Below, one piece after another: positions 1-5,166 of a stretch of 5,244 bases of DNA (the stretch's first letter is position 1; the number at the start of each line of letters is the position of its first letter). This DNA comes from an uncultured Ruminococcus sp. (GTDB lineage: Bacteria; Bacillota; Clostridia; Oscillospirales; CAG-382), in contig CACZRJ010000106.1 of assembly GCA_902783535.1 (NCBI GenBank), forward strand, positions 1-5,244. Direction: 5' to 3'. The notes beneath the pieces are model-generated. The model did no database searches. It worked only from the letters and a program-made list of their open reading frames with translations, and had not been told where the DNA came from. The translations under genes were made by a program, and so were the position numbers.

Positions 1-142
1 ACAGGTTGCTGTTCACGCCGTCGTACCGGATGACCTTCAGATAGACGGCGTCCGCGGAAGCGGTCGTCATCAGAATCGGAAGAACAGCGACGAGCAGCAG
101 AACGGCCAGAACGGCCAGGGAAAGCCCGCGCAAACGAATCAT
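1..142 (-). CDS. Secreted protein of unknown function, N-terminal part only (runs off the window)
   Basis: The open frame starts with ATG at 142 and reads leftward off the window edge, giving 47 codons without a stop. The ribosome binding site GAAAGGAG (complement of 151-158) lies 8 nt before the start, which fixes the start well. The N terminus is a classical Sec signal peptide: Arg3 and Arg5, a long hydrophobic core rich in Leu, Val and Ala (about residues 7-25), then TTASA-DAV, so signal peptidase I would probably cut after Ala30. There is no lipobox cysteine, so the protein is predicted to be released or held by a domain outside the window. The visible mature part (DAVYLKVIRYDGVNSNL) looks like the start of a beta-strand-rich exported domain, but I do not recognise a family. 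It is divergent from the BlaI-type operon, and its promoter lies about 150 nt upstream. Whether it shares regulation with that operon cannot be told. Confidence 0.8.
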   Translation of the reverse strand, partial: MIRLRGLSLAVLAVLLLVAVLPILMTTASADAVYLKVIRYDGVNSNL

Positions 143-292
143 GGTATTCTCTCCTTTCGGATTGTCTTTCGATCGTGGCGACAGCTGAACAGAGAGGAGT
201 GGGAATATGAGAATCACTTCAAGAACGTCTTCCATTCCGGCGCCTCTTTTCCCGTAGGTTGCCGCACCCGTTCCGGATGAACGGAATCTCTT
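143..292 (-). promoter_or_regulatory. Long 5' leader of the leftward secreted-protein gene, possibly structured
   Basis: This stretch lies between the inferred transcription start and the start codon and holds no convincing ORF. Near its 5' end is a perfect 6-bp hairpin, CCGTTC / GAACGG (268-273 with 279-284, 5-nt loop). The same bases can instead take part in a longer-range pairing, CGGAAT (282-287) with ATTCCG (234-239), which excludes the hairpin. A near-repeat CC(A/G)TTCCGG occurs at 232-240 and 268-276. I compared the region by eye with the consensus cores of common riboswitches (TPP, SAM, cobalamin, c-di-GMP, glycine, FMN) and did not recognise any. The leader length is inferred from the promoter, and regulation by structure is only a suggestion. 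Confidence 0.35.
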
Positions 293-298
293 TTATTC

Positions 299-327
299 AG
301 TATACTTGCGCCGGCTAAAAAGGTCAA
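299..327 (-). promoter_or_regulatory. Sigma-A-type promoter for the leftward secreted-protein gene
   Basis: On the minus strand there is a -35 box TTGACC (complement of 322-327), a 17-bp spacer and a -10 box TATACT (complement of 299-304). One mismatch to consensus in each box and the ideal spacing make this a convincing housekeeping promoter. The -10 box is part of the 8-bp palindrome AGTATACT (299-306), which could be a protein site or chance. Transcription would start near 292, leaving a leader of about 150 nt before the ATG at 142. Confidence 0.75.
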
Positions 328-372
328 GGGAAATGTATGCTGAAATTTTTTTATGATTTTTTAAAAAACCTC

Positions 373-401
373 TTGACAAATGTGGACTACCGCGTTAGTA
401 T
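373..401 (+). promoter_or_regulatory. Promoter of the BlaI/BlaR-type operon
   Basis: A perfect -35 box TTGACA (373-378), a 17-bp spacer and a -10 box TAGTAT (396-401) form a near-consensus sigma-A promoter. An A/T-tract stretch (about 343-368, runs of T then A) directly upstream of the -35 box could act as an UP element. Transcription would start near 408, about 26 nt before the repressor start codon. The promoter is strong by sequence and carries a dyad across spacer and -10, as expected for a repressed, inducible operon. Confidence 0.85.
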
Positions 402-407
402 GGACTA
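383..407 (+). repeat. Direct repeat TGGACTA, 18 bp apart, across the operon promoter
   Basis: TGGACTA occurs at 383-389 and again at 401-407. The second copy also makes an inverted pair TAGT-ATGG-ACTA with the right half of the dyad (396-407). The ACTA half-sites are therefore arranged forward, reverse, forward. This could allow two repressor dimers to bind side by side or in alternative registers. Confidence 0.5.
386..399 (+). promoter_or_regulatory. Candidate BlaI-family operator dyad
   Basis: The sequence ACTAC-CGCG-TTAGT is an inverted repeat with one mismatched pair, centred in the promoter spacer and running into the -10 box. Half-sites ACTA(C)...(G)TAGT in a 14-bp frame resemble the dyads described for BlaI/MecI-family repressors (ACTACA-NN-TGTAGT type). 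The position would block RNA polymerase, and the adjacent gene encodes such a repressor, so autorepression is the natural reading. The overlapping 7-bp direct repeat TGGACTA at 383-389 and 401-407 adds a further ACTA half-site. Confidence 0.6.
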
Positions 408-433
408 AACGAATATACAAGAAGGAAAGCATG

Positions 434-784
434 ATGAAAATTCACGATGGAGAACTGAAATTGATGGAGCTCGTCTGGCAGCACGAACCGATCAGTGCGA
501 AAGAGTTGAGCGTGCTCGCGGCCGAGGTCATCGGATGGAACCGGCATACCACCTATACCGTCGCCACGAAACTGGTCGAAAAAGGGTTTATTCACCGCGA
601 AGAGCCCGGCTTTGAATGCACGTCCGCCGTTACGAGAGAGGAAGTGCAGAAAGAAGAAACAAAGATTCTGGTCGACCGGCTGTTCCACGGCTCCAGAAAG
701 GCTCTGTTCTCGGCGCTGCTCGAAAATGAGAATCTCTCGGATTCCGAGATCGCCGAACTGCGGGAACTGATCGCCAAGAGGTAG
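434..784 (+). CDS. blaI: BlaI/MecI-family winged-helix transcriptional repressor
   Basis: The 116-aa product matches the BlaI/MecI/CopY repressor family in length (about 120 aa) and layout. An N-terminal winged helix (about residues 5-65) has the recognition-helix region NRHTTYTVATKLVEKGFI, followed by a wing and a C-terminal dimerisation helix pair ending ELRELIAKR, close to the end of staphylococcal BlaI. These repressors bind operators as dimers and are inactivated through the paired M56 membrane protease. Aligned by eye with S. aureus BlaI, the scissile Asn-Phe position corresponds to Ala94-Leu95, so the cleavage chemistry may differ. ATG 434 is preferred because GAAGGA (421-426) lies 7 nt upstream. 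ATG 431 is possible, while an in-frame ATG at 380 lies inside the promoter and cannot be used. The stop is 5 nt before the next gene. The family call is firm, but control of beta-lactam resistance is not implied. Confidence 0.9.
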   Translation: MKIHDGELKLMELVWQHEPISAKELSVLAAEVIGWNRHTTYTVATKLVEKGFIHREEPGFECTSAVTREEVQKEETKILVDRLFHGSRKALFSALLENENLSDSEIAELRELIAKR

Positions 785-789
785 TAGTC

Positions 790-1704
790 ATGGACGAGGT
801 CTTCTACTGGCTGTTCAACATGAGCATCGCGGCGTCGGCAGCCGGAGTCTTCGTTCTGCTTCTGCGCATCATCAAAAAGATCCCTCGCCGTGTCGTCGTC
901 ATCCTCTGGGCCATTCCGTTCCTTCGCATGTGGGTCCCCGTCGGCATCGGCGGGAAATACGGATTGATGGCCATTCTTTCCCGGTTCACAACGAAGACGG
1001 TGACCGTATACGAAAGCCGGCTTTCGCGCTCGTTCTCGATGACCAATTTCTTCATGGGCGCGGAGTCGTATTTCCCGATCACCTACAAGGTGAACATTCT
1101 GCGAGAGGTCTTTTCCGTCGCTTCGGTCGTCTGGGCTGTCGTTGCAGGCGCGCTGTTCCTGACGCTCGTTCTGGTGTATGTTACGACTATGCGCGAGATC
1201 AGAGATGCGACGCCTCTGGACGGCAAGGTATACGTATCCAAGAAGGTGCTGTCCCCGGCCGTATACGGGATCTTCCGGCCGCGCATCGTTCTTCCTCCGG
1301 CCATGGTGGAGAGCGAGCACCTGAAGTATGTGCTTCTCCATGAACGGAAGCACATCCGGAGACTCGACAATCTTTGGCGGGTCCTTGCGTTTGCCACCGC
1401 AGCTTTTCATTGGTTCAATCCGTTGGCCTGGATCTTTCTGAAATGCTTTCTGACCGATCTTGAGATCGCCTGCGACGAATCCGTCCTGCAGAAATGCGGG
1501 GAGGAAGAAAAGAGGGAATACGCGTCCGCCCTCGTTTCCGCCGCGGAACAGAGAACGCTGTTCATTTCGCTGTTCGGCGGGGCCAAGCTTCGCACCCGCA
1601 TCGAACGAATCCTGTCCTATCGGAAAATCACCCCCGTTGCCGCGGCCGCATGTTTCACTCTGATTGCCGCGATCGCGTACTTCCTGTTGACCAATGCGGC
1701 GTAG
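790..1704 (+). CDS. M56-family (BlaR1-type) membrane metalloprotease lacking the penicillin-sensor domain
   Basis: The 304-aa product matches the membrane protease part of BlaR1/MecR1 (peptidase family M56). It has hydrophobic segments at about residues 11-27, 34-52 and 108-132, then the zinc-binding motif HERKH (184-188). The conserved stretch FHWFNPLAWI (206-215) and DLEIACDE (223-230), with Glu225 as candidate third zinc ligand, follow. A last membrane segment spans about 282-301. BlaR1 is about twice as long because a penicillin-binding serine sensor domain follows the last membrane segment. Here the protein ends only a few residues after it, so no beta-lactam sensor is present. Known sensorless relatives exist, for example the M56 partner of mycobacterial BlaI. 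The start ATG 790 has AGAGG (777-781) 8 nt upstream, inside the last codons of the repressor gene, so the two are translationally linked. Expected role: signal-dependent removal of the neighbouring repressor. The signal is unknown. Confidence 0.9.
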   Translation: MDEVFYWLFNMSIAASAAGVFVLLLRIIKKIPRRVVVILWAIPFLRMWVPVGIGGKYGLMAILSRFTTKTVTVYESRLSRSFSMTNFFMGAESYFPITYKVNILREVFSVASVVWAVVAGALFLTLVLVYVTTMREIRDATPLDGKVYVSKKVLSPAVYGIFRPRIVLPPAMVESEHLKYVLLHERKHIRRLDNLWRVLAFATAAFHWFNPLAWIFLKCFLTDLEIACDESVLQKCGEEEKREYASALVSAAEQRTLFISLFGGAKLRTRIERILSYRKITPVAAAACFTLIAAIAYFLLTNAA

Positions 1705-1786
1705 GGATACGCCCGTCTGCTAAGAAATTAGAAGAATAATAAGGAAGAAAAAAACATTGTAATCTTTTGTGCAAAGGAGAACAACC

Positions 1787-2818
1787 ATGAGAATCAAAAA
1801 AGTCTTGCAAGTCGTTCTTTCGCTCGTCATCGTACTTTGCGGAGTGTTGACGCCGCTTTCCGGATACGCGGCTGATTCGAAGAGCAGCATTCCGTACGAC
1901 TATCCCGTCGTTCCGGGGACTCCGGAATGGAATGCCATGGCAACGACGGTAGAAAAAATCGAAGCATGCGCCGTGCCGCGTGAACTCCTCGAGAACATGA
2001 CCACGGCAGCCCTCGTTGAAACGAACGTCACCTATCCTCTGTTTTTGAACGTGTACGCGTTCAATACGCTGATCGAAGGGTTCCGTCACCTGGCTTTGTA
2101 TTTTGACGGAGCGGAGATCCTTCGCGGACGTCCGGACGCAATGGATTGCCTTCAGGCGTATATTGACGCTCATCCTGGCGATGAGTACACGCTGCCCGTC
2201 ATCAATGCAGAAGCGTTGATGCAGTTCATCCCCGCCATGAAACAATGGGAGAGCAAAATAGCAAACGAGCCGTATATCGCCGACACGACCCCGTATCCGT
2301 GGAAAGAAGGTGAAGCTGCACCCGAACTCCGTTCAGGTCCGGGCGCTCCGATTTACACGCCGAATCTTACGGAAGTTCCCGTTTACGTCAACGGCAGCCA
2401 AAACCGTTTCTATGATCTGTCTTACGCGGATCATGGCACGACATACAACAAGGCGAAGGCGATCAGCGACGGATATTCTCTGATCTATACGAGCGCTGTA
2501 CAGCTTGCTCCGTGCAATCCGTCTTACAACTGCCATTCCTATGCATGGCATTCGCAGCTGACGACCAACAAATACTGGATCAATGATCCTTCCGTTTACA
2601 TGGTGGACGGCAGCTATACTCTGTCCACCGCTGCCGCCGGACGCAAGGTGGTATATATCTCCGGCAGCCTTGGCTTGAACCACTCCGGAATCGTTTTTTC
2701 CGCGAGCACCGGCGGTGTCGTAGTAGAATCCAAGTGGGGTATTTGCGGACTTTTCCGGCACAATCTCAGCGACTGCCCCTATGCCGTGTCGGGAACTGCC
2801 AACACGTATTGGGCGTGA
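1787..2818 (+). CDS. Secreted cysteine-hydrolase-like protein (NCHSYAW / NHSG motifs)
   Basis: The 343-aa product starts with a Sec signal peptide (Arg2, Lys4, Lys5, hydrophobic core 7-21, cleavage likely after GYA or GYAA, residues 28-29). Residues about 38-125 (VVPGTPEWNAM... through PRELLENMTTAALVETNVTYP) resemble an uncharacterised N-terminal domain that I recall from other secreted Bacillota proteins. The C-terminal half carries YNCHSYAW (Cys249, His250), YWINDPSVYMVDGSY (263-277), NHSGIV (His299) and VESKWG (313-318) followed by His325 and CPY (330-332). A Cys early and an NHSG histidine later recall papain-like NlpC/P60-type or amidase folds, suggesting a cell-wall or peptide hydrolase, but the catalytic assignment is inference. 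ATG 1787 is chosen for AAAGGAG (1773-1779) 7 nt upstream; an in-frame GTG at 1769 overlaps that site. The gap of 82 nt after the protease gene holds no clear terminator, so it is probably the main output gene of the operon. Confidence 0.8.
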   Translation: MRIKKVLQVVLSLVIVLCGVLTPLSGYAADSKSSIPYDYPVVPGTPEWNAMATTVEKIEACAVPRELLENMTTAALVETNVTYPLFLNVYAFNTLIEGFRHLALYFDGAEILRGRPDAMDCLQAYIDAHPGDEYTLPVINAEALMQFIPAMKQWESKIANEPYIADTTPYPWKEGEAAPELRSGPGAPIYTPNLTEVPVYVNGSQNRFYDLSYADHGTTYNKAKAISDGYSLIYTSAVQLAPCNPSYNCHSYAWHSQLTTNKYWINDPSVYMVDGSYTLSTAAAGRKVVYISGSLGLNHSGIVFSASTGGVVVESKWGICGLFRHNLSDCPYAVSGTANTYWA

Positions 2819-2840
2819 CTCTCCATCCCAAAACGGAGAA

Positions 2841-2868
2841 TTGTCGTCTCATTTCGGCAGTGTAAAAT
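2841..2868 (+). promoter_or_regulatory. Weak candidate internal promoter before the lipoprotein gene
   Basis: TTGTCG (2841-2846) and TAAAAT (2863-2868) are separated by 16 bp and could form a weak promoter between the hydrolase and lipoprotein genes. Both boxes deviate from consensus. The region 2819-2889 has only a 5-bp TCTCC/GGAGA stem (2820-2824 with 2835-2839) and no T-run, so read-through from the upstream genes seems likely in any case. Confidence 0.25.
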
Positions 2869-2889
2869 AGTAAATCGGGGTGATGCACT

Positions 2890-3291
2890 TTGACCTCTGA
2901 AAAGACAAATAACAGGTTCATAGCGGACATGCGCGTCCGGCTCGTCAGTATGACGTGTCTTCTGGCCGTTTTGCTTTTGCTGTTTTCATGCGAGCAGGCA
3001 CCTGTGGAATTGAAAAAAGGACTCTATATCTCCGGCAACCAAAGCATTCTGCTTTCCGAGAACCAGTCTTATTCACTGCATTACGAACGAACCACGATGT
3101 CTTCCTATTTCGCCGGCGCATCAGGATCATACACTGTCGATGGATCGGTCGTTCATGCGGGGAAGGTTGTTCTGGAGCTGGACAAAAACGGAAATCTGAC
3201 CGTGATTGAATCATCAGATGACAAGGTGGCTGTCGGAACTGTTTTTGAGTATGCTCCGGCGTACATGCAGGACCGAAAGACGTCCAAATGA
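2890..3291 (+). CDS. Small predicted lipoprotein of unknown function
   Basis: The 133-aa frame starts with TTG at 2890, supported by GGGGTGA (2877-2883) 6 nt upstream. A shorter form from ATG 2929 (residue 14) would have a more usual lipoprotein leader but only a weak ribosome site. Either start gives a basic stretch, a Leu-rich core (about 24-32) and LFSC, where Cys34 would be lipidated and the rest displayed outside the membrane. The mature part of 100 residues reads like a small beta barrel: alternating hydrophobic residues, GLYISGNQSILLSENQSYSL, then GSYTVDGSVV and KVVLELDKNGNLTVI. This G-Y-V-G pattern is common in lipocalin-like or copper-binding-type small lipoproteins, but no family can be assigned. 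It is the last gene before the operon terminator. It might bind a ligand or inhibit or assist the secreted hydrolase, which is speculation from position. Confidence 0.75.
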   Translation: MTSEKTNNRFIADMRVRLVSMTCLLAVLLLLFSCEQAPVELKKGLYISGNQSILLSENQSYSLHYERTTMSSYFAGASGSYTVDGSVVHAGKVVLELDKNGNLTVIESSDDKVAVGTVFEYAPAYMQDRKTSK

Positions 3292-3312
3292 CAACTGAAT
3301 TTACAATGCGGT

Positions 3313-3343
3313 AGCATGCCGGTCGGAAGACCGGCATGCTTTT
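3313..3343 (+). terminator. Rho-independent terminator of the BlaI/BlaR-type operon
   Basis: A perfect 12-bp stem AGCATGCCGGTC (3313-3324) pairs with GACCGGCATGCT (3329-3340) around a GGAA loop, followed by a short T run. It lies 21 nt after the lipoprotein stop. The GC-rich stem is strong and the T tract is modest (four T including the stem end). It marks the end of the four-gene unit. Confidence 0.9.
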
Positions 3344-3512
3344 GCTTGGTAGGACGGTCATGCGCGTCATCAGTGAAGAAAAACTGGACGAAATGGAATG
3401 TCCCCTAGCACACCCATTTATCCTGTTTTTAGCAAATCTTTTCTACAGGATCAATCGAAACTGCCCAAACCTTACCTTGCGTCATTCTCACTCGATTGGG
3501 GTAAAAACACTC
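3344..3512. other. Junction between convergent units; no confirmed gene
   Basis: This stretch lies between the operon terminator and the 3' end of the leftward kinase gene. It holds an orphan ORF start: AGGA (3351-3354), then ATG at 3360 and codons reading MRVISEEKLDEMEC. These continue open only by running antisense through the kinase gene to 3833, so at most a gene remnant is present. Two inverted repeats occur: ATCCTGT/ACAGGAT (3420-3426 with 3445-3451, 18-nt loop) and CAATCGA/TCGATTG (3452-3458 with 3492-3498). Neither has a proper T run for the leftward transcript, so the kinase unit has no clear terminator. Base composition shifts to AT-rich within this stretch. Confidence 0.5.
3420..3451. 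repeat. 7-bp inverted repeat ATCCTGT ... ACAGGAT
   Basis: Perfect 7-bp arms at 3420-3426 and 3445-3451 enclose an 18-nt AT-rich loop. It lies at the composition change between the operon and the kinase module. It could be a weak hairpin at the end of the leftward transcript or a leftover recombination site. The arms are short enough for chance. Confidence 0.35.
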
Positions 3513-4877
3513 TCAAGAAATGACCCATCCGTGATTATCTTCCTCGAACTCGTCGCCGTCATATTCACCGTTCTGCTCATCATATTCGACTTGTCCGTCA
3601 TTTGCAAAGCCATCTTCGAAATCAAACCCGTCAGTCGAGATCGGCGTCTCTGTATCAGCAATAACCGTTTGCGCGATCGGGTTCCCATGAAACGCATTTT
3701 GCAAAAACAATTGCGGGCATGCAAGTGCCGCCACATTGACTTCAGAATGCAGCCCAAATTCCTCAATGAGTTTTCTTTGTCCGTTTGCGAAGCAAATAAA
3801 AGCTTCGCTATCGACATGGAGTCCATGATATAGATCTCTCAGGACTTTGCTCAATACGGTTTCATTATGCTCAAATTCCTCCAGATGGGCACGACGCTGT
3901 TCCAAGAATCGAGTCAAATCCTGCTCCGACATGTTATTGCCATTCGTCAGTCGTTCCTTTGCAGACATATCATATTCCTTCGCAAGGCATCTGACATATG
4001 CTCTATTAATGATCACATCATACCGCATCTGCAATATTTCTTTGTAAAACGCCTTTCTCACATCAGTAATAAAAGGAGTATCATCGATGATACCTTTTAT
4101 ACGATTCATATCAATCCTGGGAGTGATACGCAATACTGCTTCCGTACATAGGTGATCAAAATTTGACGAAAGCATTTCATAATAACCCACTTTGCCGATT
4201 TTTTCATTGGTGATTGCCAATGCCGGTGAAGGAAATTGCAAAGTGCGTCTGATCATTTCAAGCGGAGACTCCATAAACGAGAGCACCCCTTCGTCCGACG
4301 CCTGCGGAAACATCGTGCTACCAAAATCATACGCCGGAGCCAACGTCAAGTTGTTCTCTTTGACGAGGTATCCCCAATTCCCGACATGCCGGTCAAAGTT
4401 TCCAACCAACGCATCAACAACAAACGTATCCCAAAAACGTCGAATCGTAGCATCCTGCATCTCTGGCGAAATATCGTTCTGAGGATCTTTGAGAGTGCTA
4501 TATATCTGGTCCAGTTTAATGATGCGTCTCATTTCCGCCGAATCATATCTCGCTCTAACGTATTCGGCAAACTCAACTGTAATGACGTTATCTTCGTCGC
4601 GGAAATCCTTGCAACCCACCACTATTTCATCATCATATAATCCAAGTACCGTCTCATGAACCGGTAGGCCGATGCTTTGTGCTATATGCGACCCAAGATA
4701 TTCCGAAATGGCATTATTGACATATGATGTAGATACGTCATGTTTTTTGGCATGATGTTCGGAGAATTTCAGCATGTAAGTATTGCCATTGTATATTACG
4801 CCGAATTTACGATCCGAGCCACCATAAGTGGTATGCGCTCTCTTACAATGCGTGAAGTCAATAATCTTATCAAGCAC
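3513..4877 (-). CDS. HipA/CtkA-like serine/threonine kinase with acidic C-terminal tail
   Basis: The start is taken as GTG 4877, because GGGAGGG (complement of 4885-4891) lies 7 nt upstream. Longer in-frame ATG starts at 4898 or 4943 overlap the upstream gene further and lack a ribosome site. The product has 454 aa. Kinase features of the HipA C-terminal fold are visible: a Gly-rich loop YGGSDRK (18-24), YMLKF with ATP-site Lys37, a catalytic loop NFDRHVGN (Asp162, Asn167), and APAYDFGS with Mg-binding Asp184. These match HipA Asp309, Asn314 and Asp332 by motif. There is no separate N-subdomain 1 or DNA-binding partner domain, as in CtkA-type and HipT-type kinases. Known relatives phosphorylate protein substrates (for HipA, glutamyl-tRNA synthetase); the target here is unknown. 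After Lys369 there are 85 residues without Lys or Arg, and the last 46 residues include 16 Asp/Glu. The gene overlaps the upstream one by 8 nt, and its AT-rich codons differ from the operon on the left. Confidence 0.85.
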   Translation of the reverse strand: MLDKIIDFTHCKRAHTTYGGSDRKFGVIYNGNTYMLKFSEHHAKKHDVSTSYVNNAISEYLGSHIAQSIGLPVHETVLGLYDDEIVVGCKDFRDEDNVITVEFAEYVRARYDSAEMRRIIKLDQIYSTLKDPQNDISPEMQDATIRRFWDTFVVDALVGNFDRHVGNWGYLVKENNLTLAPAYDFGSTMFPQASDEGVLSFMESPLEMIRRTLQFPSPALAITNEKIGKVGYYEMLSSNFDHLCTEAVLRITPRIDMNRIKGIIDDTPFITDVRKAFYKEILQMRYDVIINRAYVRCLAKEYDMSAKERLTNGNNMSEQDLTRFLEQRRAHLEEFEHNETVLSKVLRDLYHGLHVDSEAFICFANGQRKLIEEFGLHSEVNVAALACPQLFLQNAFHGNPIAQTVIADTETPISTDGFDFEDGFANDGQVEYDEQNGEYDGDEFEEDNHGWVIS

Positions 4878-5121
4878 GATAAATCCCTCCCAGCACATAG
4901 TAATCCCGAAGTTTTTGGTAATCGTTTGCCGGAAGCTTTCCATACATATCTTTTAGCCAAAACTCGATTTCCGAGCGGTAACAGTCTTCGGATAGACCAT
5001 TTTCGAAATTAATGTGGTTTAAAAAAACATCAATTGCTGTTTCGAGTTCTGGTGATAAGTCTGCGTCCATCTCAAGTTTTCGAAAATGATTATGTCCGAA
5101 TTTGGAATAATAGTCTGCCAT
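4870..5121 (-). CDS. Small acidic helical protein, putative partner of the HipA-like kinase
   Basis: The 83-aa frame ends inside the kinase gene start (GTGCTTGA holds both the kinase GTG and this gene's TGA), so the two are very likely co-transcribed and translationally coupled. ATG 5121 is chosen because GGGTGA (complement of 5126-5131) lies 4 nt upstream. ATG 5133, GTG 5136 and GTG 5142 are in-frame alternatives with poorer sites. The protein is acidic and predicted helical: MADYYSKFGHNHFRKLEMDA, then DLSPELETAIDVFLNHINF, then EIEFWLKDMY and a C terminus LRDYYVLGGIYRA. No helix-turn-helix, membrane segment or catalytic motif is seen, so it is not a HipB-type antitoxin, and it does not obviously resemble HipS. 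Its place directly before a kinase gene suggests an inhibitor, adaptor or substrate-recognition partner, by analogy with small-gene-first toxin-antitoxin operons. Function is inferred from context only. Confidence 0.75.
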   Translation of the reverse strand: MADYYSKFGHNHFRKLEMDADLSPELETAIDVFLNHINFENGLSEDCYRSEIEFWLKDMYGKLPANDYQKLRDYYVLGGIYRA

Positions 5122-5166
5122 CTTTTCACCCATCACTCCCACTCGACAGAACTTAACTGATTCCGT

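Noticed and set aside
380..433. Upstream ATG at 380 as start of the repressor
   Set aside because: It lies between the -35 and -10 boxes of the operon promoter, ahead of the expected transcript start, and has no ribosome site.
592..1410. Long minus-strand open frame across the repressor and protease genes
   Set aside because: It is antisense to two well-supported family members, its translation is rich in Arg, His and Asp in a shadow-like way, and there is no plausible ribosome site or family.
1687..1710. TTGACC followed by GATAC as a promoter before the hydrolase gene
   Set aside because: Spacing to any -10-like box is only about 13 bp, and at the correct distance the sequence is GC-rich.
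1655..2245. Minus-strand open frame of 196 codons
   Set aside because: Antisense to the secreted hydrolase-like gene, which has a signal peptide, motifs and a strong ribosome site; no recognisable domain.
3452..3498. CAATCGA/TCGATTG as terminator of the kinase unit
   Set aside because: The loop is over 30 nt and no T run follows on the leftward transcript.
3360..3833. Full-length plus-strand gene from ATG 3360
   Set aside because: Most of it is antisense to the kinase C-terminal part. Only the first codons look gene-like, so it is reported as a possible remnant only.
4878..4943. ATG 4943 or ATG 4898 as kinase start
   Set aside because: These would extend the overlap with the 83-aa gene and lack a ribosome site, while GTG 4877 has GGGAGGG at ideal distance and begins the conserved-looking part MLDKIIDF.
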